A stretch of DNA of 64,000 nucleotides from positions 434,001-498,000 of the forward strand of contig NZ_SWBO01000003.1 of NCBI RefSeq assembly GCF_005116475.1, read 5' to 3'. The first letter of the stretch is position 1; each line of letters begins with the position of its first letter. The position numbers and the translations under genes were made by a program. The notes beneath the pieces are model-generated. The model did not search any database and was not told the origin of the DNA. It saw only the letters and a list, made by a program, of their open reading frames with translations. The stretch comes from Pedobacter cryotolerans. GTDB taxonomy: Bacteria; Bacteroidota; Bacteroidia; Sphingobacteriales; Sphingobacteriaceae. Below are positions 24,637 through 33,154 of this stretch, in pieces.

Positions 24637-25476
24637 ATGCAATGGTTCGGTAAAGGCAGTAATAATGTAGAAGACGGTAGAGGTGGCGGAGGCGGTAAAA
24701 TCGCTTTTGGTGGTGGTATCGGTATCATCATTGTATTAGTTGGTTTGTTTTTTGGTAAAGATCTATCTGGCGTAGCCAATTTAATTCCAACAACAGAACA
24801 AGGAACGGTTACAGAAGGCGTACCCGAAAATGATCCTCAAGCGCAATTCATATCTGGTGTTTTAGAATCTACTGAACAAGTTTGGGATAAGCAGTTCGCG
24901 GAGATGGGCATCCAGTATGAATATCCAAAACTAAAACTATTTACGGGCAGCGTACAATCTGCTTGCGGTAGCGCAAGTTCTGCTGTAGGCCCATTTTATT
25001 GCCCTGGAGATAATAAAATTTATATCGATTTATCATTTTATGATGATTTAAAAAACCGTTTTGGCGCCGCTGGCGATTTTGCACAAGCCTACGTTATTGC
25101 ACATGAAGTTGGGCATCATATACAAAACCTTTTAGGTACTTCTGGTAAGGTGCAAGCAGCCCGTGGCAGATTAAGCGAGGTAGAGTATAATAAACTATCA
25201 GTTAAATTAGAATTACAAGCCGATTTTTATGCTGGCTTATGGGCTCATCATGCACAAAATTTGAAAGATTTTAAATTAGATGCTGGTGATATTGACGAAG
25301 CATTAAACGCTGCAAATGCCATTGGCGATGATAAATTGCAAAAACAAGCGCAAGGCGAAGTAGTGCCAGATGCTTTTACACATGGCACTTCTGCTCAAAG
25401 AATGTTCTGGTTTAAAAAGGGTTATGAAACAGGTGATTTTAATCAAGGAGACACTTTTAATTCAGATAGATTTTAA
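24637..25476 (+). CDS. YpfJ-type neutral zinc metallopeptidase
   Basis: A 279-residue protein of Pfam Zn_peptidase (PF04228). It starts with MQWFGKGSNNVEDGRGGGGG, the glycine-rich cytoplasmic head typical of the family, then a membrane segment (about 22-40). The zinc site is HEVGHH with His156, Glu157 and His160 in YVIAHEVGHHIQNLLG. CGSASSAVGPFYCPGDNKIYID, with two cysteines, is conserved, as are LELQADFYAG and the C-terminal GTSAQRMFWFKKGYETG. It is probably an anchored periplasmic peptidase; physiological substrates are unknown. It is likely transcribed separately, downstream of gltX. Confidence 0.9.
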   Translation: MQWFGKGSNNVEDGRGGGGGKIAFGGGIGIIIVLVGLFFGKDLSGVANLIPTTEQGTVTEGVPENDPQAQFISGVLESTEQVWDKQFAEMGIQYEYPKLKLFTGSVQSACGSASSAVGPFYCPGDNKIYIDLSFYDDLKNRFGAAGDFAQAYVIAHEVGHHIQNLLGTSGKVQAARGRLSEVEYNKLSVKLELQADFYAGLWAHHAQNLKDFKLDAGDIDEALNAANAIGDDKLQKQAQGEVVPDAFTHGTSAQRMFWFKKGYETGDFNQGDTFNSDRF

Positions 25477-25555
25477 GTAAAAACCAAAAAAAATCTTAAA
25501 ATTTAATTTATAATTAATTTTTAAAACAAAATAGGGATACATTTGTTTAATGAGA

Positions 25556-25580
25556 TTATGGTATTTATTTTTTACCATAA
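25556..25580. other. perfect 8-bp hairpin upstream of the signalling cassette
   Basis: TTATGGTA / TACCATAA with a 9-nt loop, ending 30 bp before the first kinase gene. There is no T-run on the plus strand. It could be an operator or a 5' leader structure for the cassette; no TAnnTTTG box was seen around it. Confidence 0.35.
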
Positions 25581-25610
25581 AGCCGAACAAACAGCTGTAA
25601 TTATTTTTGA

Positions 25611-26741
25611 ATGATCCTTATTGTAGATGATACGCCCGAGAACCTAATTTCTTTAAAAAAGGTTCTCGAAAAATATAACTTTGAGGTTGATACCGCCTCA
25701 TCTGGCGAAGAAGCTCTAAAAAAGGTTTTAAAAAACTCTTACGTTTTAATCATTTTAGATGTTCAAATGCCTGGCATGGATGGTTTTGAAGTTGCTGAAG
25801 CCATATCTGGTTACAGTAAAGCCAAAGAAACTGCCATCATTTTTCTTTCTGCCGCCAATACCGAATTTAGATTTATTGCAAAAGGATACTCTTCTGGTGG
25901 TTTAGATTATATCACCAAACCAGTTGACATGAATATTTTGCTACTTAAAGTGCAAACTTTTTACCGCATTTATGAGCAAAACAGGAAACTGAATGAAATG
26001 CAAAAAAGCCTGCTCGAAGAAATAGAATTTAGAAAAGAGGCCGAACGCAAAAAGGATGAATTTATCAGCATTGCTAGTCACGAACTTAAAACGCCTTTAA
26101 CAAGTGTAAAAGGTTACGTACAATTATTAGAGCGAAGTGTAGATAAAGGTGATACGATAACAGTAAAAAAACATTTAGGCAAGGCTCAAGTACAATTAGA
26201 AAAATTGAATAGTTTAATAGCCGATTTGTTAGATATATCGAAAATTGAGAGCGGAAAACTAAAGTTTAATAAGCAAGAATTTTGTATTGATGAGTTGATT
26301 GATAACGTGATAGACGTAATGCATCAATCTAGTCCTGAGTTTAAAATTATTAAAGAAGGAAATACCAAATGTAAAGTTTATGGCGATGAAATGCGCATTG
26401 AACAAGTTGTAATTAACTTTTTAACCAATGCTATTAAATATTCGCCTGGCACATCAGAAATAAAACTTAGCTGTAACATTAAAGGTGATGGACTTTTTCT
26501 CAGCGTAAAAGACTATGGTATCGGCATGTCTGAAGATCAGCTGAAAAATGTTTTCGAGAAATTCTATCGAGTAGAAGAGACCTCACAACGTTTTCAGGGT
26601 TTAGGCATTGGACTTTACATCGCCTCAGAAATTATAAAAAGACATGGTGGAGAAATTGGCGTAAATAGCACTTACGGACAAGGTTCTGAATTCTACTTTA
26701 TCATCCCGTTAAAATTTAATCAAGATTTTGATGAACTATAA
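25611..26741 (+). CDS. response regulator-histidine kinase hybrid (REC-HisKA-HATPase)
   Basis: A 376-residue soluble protein with an N-terminal receiver domain (1-120; acidic pocket D6-D7, phosphoacceptor D50, K103), a short coiled linker, a HisKA domain with His157 in FISIASHELKTPLTSV, and an ATPase domain with NFLTNAIKYSP, DYGIGMS and GLGIGLYIAS. Receiver-first kinases act downstream of another kinase and pass phosphate on. It is the first gene of a six-gene same-strand cassette; 12 bp separate it from the large hybrid kinase. Confidence 0.9.
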   Translation: MILIVDDTPENLISLKKVLEKYNFEVDTASSGEEALKKVLKNSYVLIILDVQMPGMDGFEVAEAISGYSKAKETAIIFLSAANTEFRFIAKGYSSGGLDYITKPVDMNILLLKVQTFYRIYEQNRKLNEMQKSLLEEIEFRKEAERKKDEFISIASHELKTPLTSVKGYVQLLERSVDKGDTITVKKHLGKAQVQLEKLNSLIADLLDISKIESGKLKFNKQEFCIDELIDNVIDVMHQSSPEFKIIKEGNTKCKVYGDEMRIEQVVINFLTNAIKYSPGTSEIKLSCNIKGDGLFLSVKDYGIGMSEDQLKNVFEKFYRVEETSQRFQGLGIGLYIASEIIKRHGGEIGVNSTYGQGSEFYFIIPLKFNQDFDEL

Positions 26742-26753
26742 CCTTACATTTTA

Positions 26754-29700
26754 ATGAAATTATCGCTAAAAACTAACCTCCGCCTTGGGCTTGGCTTATC
26801 ATTAATCATCTTAATTTTAAGTTCACTGGCATCTTATGTCAGCATCAATAACTTAATTAAAAGTTCAGATTTGGTTGCACATAGCAATAGCGTTATGACC
26901 GATTTGGATAATGTGATATCGACCTTAAAAGATGCCGAAACAGGACAAAGAGGCTATATTTTAACAGATAACAAAGTTTTTTTAGAGCCTTATGTTGGCG
27001 CAAATCAAAAAATAAATGCAATATATGCCGATATTAAAATAGAAACCAAAGACAACCCTTATCAGCAAAGAAAACTAGAAGAATTAAAAGAAATTTTAGA
27101 CTCTAGATTTGTTGTAATAGATAGAACTATTCTATTAAAAGAAAAGGGGGGTATTGTTACCGAAGCTGATTTGCTTGAGGGTAAGATTTACATGGATAAG
27201 ATTAGGCAAATCATTAAAGATATGCAGGTTGAAGAGAAACGTTTATTAAGTCTTCGTACTCAGGAGTTAAATTCATTTTCTAACTATACACCTTTACTAA
27301 TTGTATTTGCAGCACTGCTTTCCTTAGTAATTACTATATTCTTTTACAGAAAGGTTTCATCAGATTACAATACGCGTGTAGAACTGCAAAGAAAGTTAGA
27401 AATTTTAAATGAAGAGACTGCCAAAAGAATAACTACCATACAAAGTATTGCTGCTGAAGTATCTAGCGGAAACTATAAAATCCGCTTGGATGATGTGGCT
27501 AAAGATGCGCTCGGAAATTTAGCAGGATCATTAAATGCAATGGCCGAGTCCTTGCAATACTCTTTTGGTTTAATAGAGGATAAAGAGTGGATGCAAAGTG
27601 GCATAGCCAAGCTTAACGATCAAATGGTTGGCGAAAAAGACGTAAAAACTTTGGCAAACGATATGTTAATTCATATTGTAGAACATACCAAAAGTAACGT
27701 TGCAGCCCTTTACATTTTAGAAGACGATAAAAATTTATATTTAACAGGCGGTTATGCGTTTACACCAAACGAAAAAAGCTATAAGTTAGCCATAGGCGAA
27801 GGATTAGTTGGGCAATGCCTCAAATCTGGGAAGCTTATTCTGCTTGATCAAATACCAGAAACTGATGTAACGATTAGTTATGCAACCGGGCAAACCAAAC
27901 CAGTTAATGTGGTGGCGTTTCCAGTTAAGAGAGATGGCGTAATTATTGGCGTATTAGAGTTAGCCTCGTTAAATCGTTATACCCAAAGAAAGTTAGATTT
28001 CTTCAACAATATCTCAGCTAATATTGGTATTGCCATTTATACTTCGCAAAGCAGAAAACGCATACAAGAGTTTTTAGAAGAAACGCAGGCACAGGCCGAA
28101 GAATTACAAGCCCAGCATAGTGAATTAGAAGGCTTAAATGCAGAGCTAGAAGCACAAACTCAAAAAATACAAGCTTCGGAAGAAGAATTACGCGTACAAC
28201 AAGAAGAATTATTGCAAAGTAACCAAGAATTAGAAGAGCGAACAAGTTTACTAGAAGAGAAAAATCAGCTAATACAGGAGCGAAATATTGATATTCAGCA
28301 AAAGGCAGAGCAATTAGAACAGAGTACAAAATACAAATCTGAGTTTTTGGCAAATATGTCTCACGAGTTGAGAACACCGCTAAACTCTATTTTATTGCTG
28401 TCTAAATTAATGGCTGATAATGAAGATTTAGACAAAGAATATACAGAATATGCTGCGGTTATTCAAAGTTCTGGACAAGGGTTACTCAGCTTAATTGATG
28501 AGATCTTAGACCTTTCTAAAATTGAGGCGGGTAAAATGGATCTTGAAATTCATGACGTTAACGTAGCTGAAGTTTTAACTGACATGAAATCGTTATTTAA
28601 GCCAATTGCGCAGGATAAAAAATTAGCTTTAGATTTTTCGTTAACAGATAACTTGCCAGATCTTATTGCTACCGATAAAATGAGGCTAGAACAAATCTTG
28701 AAAAACTTGCTATCAAATGCCTTTAAATTTACAACCGAAGGCACAGTAAGTTTGTTAATAGATATCAACAGCCAACAAAAAACTATATCGTTTAAAGTAA
28801 AAGATACTGGTATTGGTATTCCTCCATCTAAAATGAGTTTGGTTTTCGAAGCTTTTCAGCAAGCTGATGGTTCTACCCGACGAAAATTTGGGGGCACTGG
28901 CTTAGGCCTATCTATTAGTAGAGAATTAGCTAAATTATTAGGCGGCGATATTAAACTCGAAAGTGAAGAAAATGTTGGTAGCGAGTTTACCTTAACAATT
29001 CCATTAAACTACCATGATAAAGAAGCCTTTTTAGCAGAACAAAAAAAGGTAGCTCAAATTCAAGAAAAGCAACATTTTGCAGCTTTAGAAGAGGCTGAAG
29101 AAAGATTTACCGTTACTCATATTCCTGGTGATGTTGCTGATGATAGAGCTACTATTACGGCTAATGATAAAGTTATCTTAATTATTGAAGATGATACTCC
29201 ATTTGCTAAAATGCTGTTAGACTTTACACGCAAGCGAAACTACAAAGGTATTGTAGCTGTACGTGGAGATGTAGGAATAGAAATGGCAAACCAGTATAAT
29301 CCGATAGCTATTTTGTTAGATATACAATTGCCAGTTAAAGATGGTTGGCAAGTAATGGAAGAGCTAAAAAGCAATCCAAAAACAAGGCCAATTCCTGTTC
29401 ATATCATGTCATCACTTTCAGTTAAAAGAGAAAGTTTACTTAAAGGTGCGGTAGATTTTATTGATAAGCCTGTTGCTTTAGAGCACATGAAGTTGATTTT
29501 CGAAAAATTAGAAGTTGCTTTAAGCAGATCGCCTAAGCAAGTATTAATTATTGAAGAAAACGAACAACACGCTAAAGCGCTAAGTTACTTTTTAGCGAGC
29601 TCGAACATCGATACAAGAGTGGTGAGCAATGTAAACGAAAGTATTGAAGCTTTGAGCAAGAAAGAAGTAGATTGCGTAATTTTAGACATGGGCGTGCCTG

Positions 29701-30344
29701 ATAAAAATGCGTATGAAACTTTAGAAATCATTAAAAAAAGTGAAGGTTTAGAAAATTTGCCAATTATCATTTTTACAGGTAAAAGTTTATCTAAAGGAGA
29801 AGAATCACGAATTAAACAATATGCCGATTCTATCGTTTTAAAAACAGCATACTCCTACCAACGCATTTTAGACGAGGCTGGTTTGTTTTTGCACTTGATT
29901 GAAGAAAATCAAAAGCAAGAAAGGCCAAGTTTACGTAAAACATTAGCCGGTTTAAGTGATGTACTTAAAGATAAGGTTGTGCTAATTGCAGATGATGATG
30001 TAAGAAATATATTTTCACTTACCAAAGCATTAGAGCAACATCAAATGAAAATTTTGCCGGCAGTTGATGGTAAAGATGCATTAAAAGTATTAGCAGAAAA
30101 CCCTAAGGTTGATGTGGTGTTAATGGATATGATGATGCCTGAGTTAGACGGGTATCAAACTACCCAAGAAATAAGAAAAATGCCGATGTACAAACAATTG
30201 CCAATTTTGGCTGTTACTGCAAAGGCAATGATGGGAGATAGAGAAAAATGTATTGCTGCAGGTGCTTCAGACTATATTTCTAAACCAGTAGATGTAGATC
30301 AGTTAGTTTCTTTGCTAAGGGTTTGGTTGTATGATAAAGCTTAA
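26754..30344 (+). CDS. CHASE3-HAMP-GAF hybrid sensor kinase with three receiver domains
   Basis: A 1196-residue kinase. Order: membrane segment (about 10-30); periplasmic CHASE3 domain (about 38-175, with TLKDAETGQRGYILTDN); second membrane segment (about 180-200); HAMP (to about 265); GAF (about 290-425); a long coiled coil rich in Glu/Gln (about 430-525); HisKA with FLANMSHELRTPLNSI; HATPase with NLLSNAFKF, DTGIGIP and GTGLGLSIS; then three receivers. The first (VILIIEDD, LLDIQLP) and the third (VLIADDD, LMDMMMPELDG) have complete acidic pockets; the second (LIIEENE, ILDMGVP) has lost the paired aspartates. It is the main sensor of the cassette and probably feeds the small receivers downstream. 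Confidence 0.92.
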   Translation: MKLSLKTNLRLGLGLSLIILILSSLASYVSINNLIKSSDLVAHSNSVMTDLDNVISTLKDAETGQRGYILTDNKVFLEPYVGANQKINAIYADIKIETKDNPYQQRKLEELKEILDSRFVVIDRTILLKEKGGIVTEADLLEGKIYMDKIRQIIKDMQVEEKRLLSLRTQELNSFSNYTPLLIVFAALLSLVITIFFYRKVSSDYNTRVELQRKLEILNEETAKRITTIQSIAAEVSSGNYKIRLDDVAKDALGNLAGSLNAMAESLQYSFGLIEDKEWMQSGIAKLNDQMVGEKDVKTLANDMLIHIVEHTKSNVAALYILEDDKNLYLTGGYAFTPNEKSYKLAIGEGLVGQCLKSGKLILLDQIPETDVTISYATGQTKPVNVVAFPVKRDGVIIGVLELASLNRYTQRKLDFFNNISANIGIAIYTSQSRKRIQEFLEETQAQAEELQAQHSELEGLNAELEAQTQKIQASEEELRVQQEELLQSNQELEERTSLLEEKNQLIQERNIDIQQKAEQLEQSTKYKSEFLANMSHELRTPLNSILLLSKLMADNEDLDKEYTEYAAVIQSSGQGLLSLIDEILDLSKIEAGKMDLEIHDVNVAEVLTDMKSLFKPIAQDKKLALDFSLTDNLPDLIATDKMRLEQILKNLLSNAFKFTTEGTVSLLIDINSQQKTISFKVKDTGIGIPPSKMSLVFEAFQQADGSTRRKFGGTGLGLSISRELAKLLGGDIKLESEENVGSEFTLTIPLNYHDKEAFLAEQKKVAQIQEKQHFAALEEAEERFTVTHIPGDVADDRATITANDKVILIIEDDTPFAKMLLDFTRKRNYKGIVAVRGDVGIEMANQYNPIAILLDIQLPVKDGWQVMEELKSNPKTRPIPVHIMSSLSVKRESLLKGAVDFIDKPVALEHMKLIFEKLEVALSRSPKQVLIIEENEQHAKALSYFLASSNIDTRVVSNVNESIEALSKKEVDCVILDMGVPDKNAYETLEIIKKSEGLENLPIIIFTGKSLSKGEESRIKQYADSIVLKTAYSYQRILDEAGLFLHLIEENQKQERPSLRKTLAGLSDVLKDKVVLIADDDVRNIFSLTKALEQHQMKILPAVDGKDALKVLAENPKVDVVLMDMMMPELDGYQTTQEIRKMPMYKQLPILAVTAKAMMGDREKCIAAGASDYISKPVDVDQLVSLLRVWLYDKA

Positions 30345-30358
30345 TGTTGTTTTAAAAT

Positions 30359-30733
30359 ATGGAAGTTAAAACGAAAAAAATATTGATTATAGATGATGAT
30401 AGCAGAAATATTTTCGCCTTAACTGCGGTTTTAAAAGCGAAAAAATTCAACTGTTTATCTGCTATTAGTGCTCAACAAGGCTTTGATATTTTAAAGAACG
30501 AAGCAGATGTTGGCGTAGTATTAATGGATATGATGATGCCTGATATGGATGGTTATGAAGCGATTGGTAAGATGAAAAATCATCCTCAAATGGCTGACAT
30601 CCCGGTTATTGCTGTTACCGCACAAGCAATGGTTGGCGACAGAGAACGTTGTTTAGCAGCTGGTGCTGTAGGTTATGTGTCTAAACCTGTAAATGTTGAC
30701 GAATTACTCATTCAAATTAATAATTATTTGTAG
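30359..30733 (+). CDS. single-domain response regulator
   Basis: A 124-residue stand-alone receiver. The acidic pocket is D12-D14, the phosphoacceptor D57 in LMDMMMPDMDG, and the conserved Lys is in GYVSKPVN. It strongly resembles the third receiver of the preceding hybrid kinase (LMDMMMP, VTAQAMVGDRE/KC.AAGA), so it probably arose by duplication. No output domain, so it acts through protein contact, CheY-like. Its stop codon TAG overlaps the GTG start of cheR. Confidence 0.9.
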   Translation: MEVKTKKILIIDDDSRNIFALTAVLKAKKFNCLSAISAQQGFDILKNEADVGVVLMDMMMPDMDGYEAIGKMKNHPQMADIPVIAVTAQAMVGDRERCLAAGAVGYVSKPVNVDELLIQINNYL

Positions 30734-31560
30734 TGCCACACGCAGACGGGATTAACGACGAGCAAGTAGAAATATTAATAAACGATGTTTTAGAGCAGTA
30801 TGGATATGACTTTACAGGATATTCTAGAGCATCTTTAAAACGACGATTATTAAGGTTGTATGGTTTAGATAGACAGGTGAGTTTTGCAGAGTTTAGGTAC
30901 AAAGTAGCAAATGACCCGGTGTATTTTAAACGTTTTGTAGAGCAGATTACGGTTAATGTTACCGAAATGTTTCGCGATCCTAATTTTTATAAAGCTTTAA
31001 GAGAAAAGGTTCTGCCTAATTTGGGCACTTATCCATTTATTAGAATTTGGTTAGCAGGCTGCTCTACCGGCGAAGAGGCATATTCCATAGCTATCGTTTT
31101 AAAAGAATTAAATTTGCTCCATAAATCGTTAATTTATGCAACAGATATTAACCCTACAGTTTTAGAAAAAGCTGGTCTAGGAATGTTTCCATTAAGTCAA
31201 ATGAAACAATACTCAGAAAATTACATCACCTCTGGTGGCACACAAGAATTTTCTACCTATTACAACGCCAATTACTCTTTGGTAAAATTTAATGAAGATC
31301 TTAAAGATAAAATGATTTTCTCTACGCATAATTTAGTATCAGATCATTCATTTAATGAGTTTCAATTAATATTGTGCCGCAATGTTTTAATATACTTTGA
31401 TAGAGATTTACAATTTAAAGTGTTGCAGCTTTTTGATGGCAGTTTAGATCAATTAGGCTACTTAGCTTTGGGAACAAAAGAAACTACAGACTTTTCGCCC
31501 ATAAGTAAGCGTTATAAAAGATTAGAAGGCGAAAAAATATGGAGGAAAATTAGCGGATGA
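30733..31560 (+). CDS. cheR: CheR-type protein glutamate methyltransferase
   Basis: A 275-residue SAM-dependent methyltransferase. It shows the N-terminal helical domain (YGYDFTGYSRASLKRRLLRL), VTEMFRDPNFYKALR, the SAM motif LAGCSTGEEAYSIAIVL, IYATDINPTVLEKA and LILCRNVLIYFDRDLQ. CheR methylates glutamates of chemoreceptors, but no receptor, CheA or CheW lies here, so the substrate is probably a non-chemotaxis target, perhaps the hybrid kinase. The start is GTG, overlapping the preceding stop (TAGTG). The last bases overlap cheB (ATGA). Confidence 0.92.
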   Translation: MPHADGINDEQVEILINDVLEQYGYDFTGYSRASLKRRLLRLYGLDRQVSFAEFRYKVANDPVYFKRFVEQITVNVTEMFRDPNFYKALREKVLPNLGTYPFIRIWLAGCSTGEEAYSIAIVLKELNLLHKSLIYATDINPTVLEKAGLGMFPLSQMKQYSENYITSGGTQEFSTYYNANYSLVKFNEDLKDKMIFSTHNLVSDHSFNEFQLILCRNVLIYFDRDLQFKVLQLFDGSLDQLGYLALGTKETTDFSPISKRYKRLEGEKIWRKISG

Positions 31561-32117
31561 AAAACTGTGCTGCATTAATTATTGGAGGTTCTGCTGGTAG
31601 TTTAGATGTGCTTTTTAAAGTACTCCCAGCTATTAGTACAACTATAACCTTTCCAATCATCATTGTAGTGCACCGCAAACAAGGCACAGATTCATTATTA
31701 TCAAACCTTTTAGCTACCAAAACTTTACTTAAAGTTAAAGAAGTTGAGGAAAAAGAAAAAGTATTGCCAGGAAGTGTTTATATTGTACCCTCAGATTACC
31801 ATTCGTTGATAGAAAAAGATGAAACCTTTTCATTAGATTATTCAGAAAAGGTAAATTATTCTAGGCCGTCCATTGATGTAACTTTCCAGTCTGCAGCCGA
31901 AGTTTACCAAGATAAATTGGTTTGTTTATTGTTATCTGGCTCAAATGCCGATGGGGTAAACGGACTAATCACAGTTAAAAGATTTGGAGGTAAAGCAATT
32001 GTACAAGATCCGCTTACTGCACAAGTAAATTACATGCCAGCTCAGGCAATTTTAAGAGCAAAAATTGACAAAATATTAACCATTGACGAAATGGCCGATT
32101 ACATTAACGCACTATAG
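31557..32117 (+). CDS. cheB: CheB-type methylesterase, catalytic domain only
   Basis: A 186-residue protein with only the CheB methylesterase domain; the receiver domain of classical CheB is missing. The catalytic triad is visible: Ser12 in IIGGSAGS, His39 in IVVHRKQGTDS, and Asp132 in LLLSGSNADGVNGL (normally LTGMGxDG). It would hydrolyse glutamyl methyl esters made by CheR. Without a receiver it may be constitutive or be controlled by binding one of the neighbouring single receivers. It overlaps cheR by 4 bp and is 5 bp from the next receiver gene. Confidence 0.92.
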   Translation: MKNCAALIIGGSAGSLDVLFKVLPAISTTITFPIIIVVHRKQGTDSLLSNLLATKTLLKVKEVEEKEKVLPGSVYIVPSDYHSLIEKDETFSLDYSEKVNYSRPSIDVTFQSAAEVYQDKLVCLLLSGSNADGVNGLITVKRFGGKAIVQDPLTAQVNYMPAQAILRAKIDKILTIDEMADYINAL

Positions 32118-32122
32118 GATAA

Positions 32123-32482
32123 ATGAATAAGAAAGTATTTATTTTTGATGACAATACAGATATATTAGATTTATGTACCTTAATATTAGAAGATGCTGGC
32201 TATGAAATTAAAACATCGGCAACATCTAATAACATTACAGGGCAAGTTTCTGCCTATATGCCCGATATTATTTTTATGGATAATTGGCTGCCAGATGTTG
32301 GTGGTATCGAGGCTACTCAAGAGTTAAAAAATCATCCAGATTTAAAGCACATACCTGTAATTTATTTCTCAGCAAATAATGATGTTAAAGCATTGGCAGA
32401 AAAAGCTGGTGCCGATAGCTATTTACCAAAACCTTTTGATATACACGCCTTAGAAGATATTGTTAAAAGTTACGTTGGCTAA
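32123..32482 (+). CDS. single-domain response regulator
   Basis: A 119-residue stand-alone receiver with acidic pocket D9-D10, phosphoacceptor D53 in IIFMDNWLPDVGG and Lys in DSYLPKPFD. It is less similar to the hybrid-kinase receivers than the 30359 protein and carries NWLPD in place of the common MMMPD. It is the last gene of the cassette; its place directly after cheB suggests it could replace the missing CheB receiver domain. Confidence 0.9.
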   Translation: MNKKVFIFDDNTDILDLCTLILEDAGYEIKTSATSNNITGQVSAYMPDIIFMDNWLPDVGGIEATQELKNHPDLKHIPVIYFSANNDVKALAEKAGADSYLPKPFDIHALEDIVKSYVG

Positions 32483-32898
32483 TTGACAAAACTTTTTTCT
32501 AAATTTTATTTGAAGCGCAATTGCATTGCTTTGATTAATGTTCGTCCGGCTTTGCGCTAAATCCTTTTTGGTTTCTGCTAAAAACTTACAAACTTTCTTT
32601 CCATAAAAGACATCACACTTTGTAAGTTTGAAATCCATCATCAAAAAGAATACCGCTGCAATCCGGGCTATTTAACTTAGGTTGTGCACATACACCCCTC
32701 ATAGTTGTTTCAAAAAGAGAATTTATAAATTTTTAAAAAAATTGAATTTTGTGGCTCCGTCATTCCCGCGAAGGCGGGAATAGTAATGTATAATAAATAT
32801 CAGTATTATGCGCTTTACGATGCCTATTCGAGCTATTATCGTTATTTGTTAGGTATGTATAAATCAAATTTTTATTAAATTTTAAAATCCTAGTTTTG

Positions 32899-32970
32899 TC
32901 ATTCCGACTTCGGAGGAATCTCAAATAATAAAAATTATCTTAGAGATCCTTCGCTGCACTCTGGATGACA
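32899..32970. repeat. inverted pair of GTCATTC..GAATCTC repeats
   Basis: GTCATTCCGACTTCGGAGGA with ATCTC on the left and GAGATCCTTCGCTGCACTCT with GGATGAC on the right form long imperfect inverted arms around a 20-bp AT-rich centre. This is the complete form of the family whose single arms are at 15231, 56583 and elsewhere. Confidence 0.65.
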
Positions 32971-33087
32971 AAACGAACTAAATGTAGCGTCAATGATATT
33001 GATTTTTATGAAATAAATTAGTTAAATACAGCCTTGGGACTAACTTTAAAATGAAAAAATGCAATTACTTTTCAAACTATTATAATA

Positions 33088-33133
33088 AAACATACGAAGT
33101 CTTTATTACTGTTAAAAAACACTTCGTATGTTT
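33088..33133 (-). terminator. hairpin downstream of the outer-membrane barrel gene
   Basis: A perfect 13-bp stem AAACATACGAAGT / ACTTCGTATGTTT with a 20-nt AT-rich loop, 22 bp past the end of the minus-strand gene. The minus strand continues TTTTATTATAAT, a weak T-tract. Confidence 0.5.
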
Positions 33134-33154
33134 AAAAAGGCAGCCTTCACTTTT

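Larger units (their letters stand above)
32483..33154. other. gene-free interval with several palindromic repeats
   Basis: No convincing gene in these 672 bp. Contents: an 11-bp inverted repeat AAACTTACAAA / TTTGTAAGTTT (32582-32629), a GAATACCGCTGCAATCCGGG element (about 32649-32669) of the family also seen at 3872 and 54335, an ATTCCCGC GAAG GCGGGAAT hairpin (32762-32781), the inverted repeat pair 32899-32970, and a hairpin terminator at 33088-33133. It separates the end of the signalling cassette from the convergent beta-barrel gene. Confidence 0.55.

Noticed and set aside
25611..32482. Flagellar or gliding chemotaxis operon
   Set aside because: CheA, CheW and receptors are missing and the kinases are of hybrid membrane-sensor type; CheR and CheB alone do not make a chemotaxis operon.
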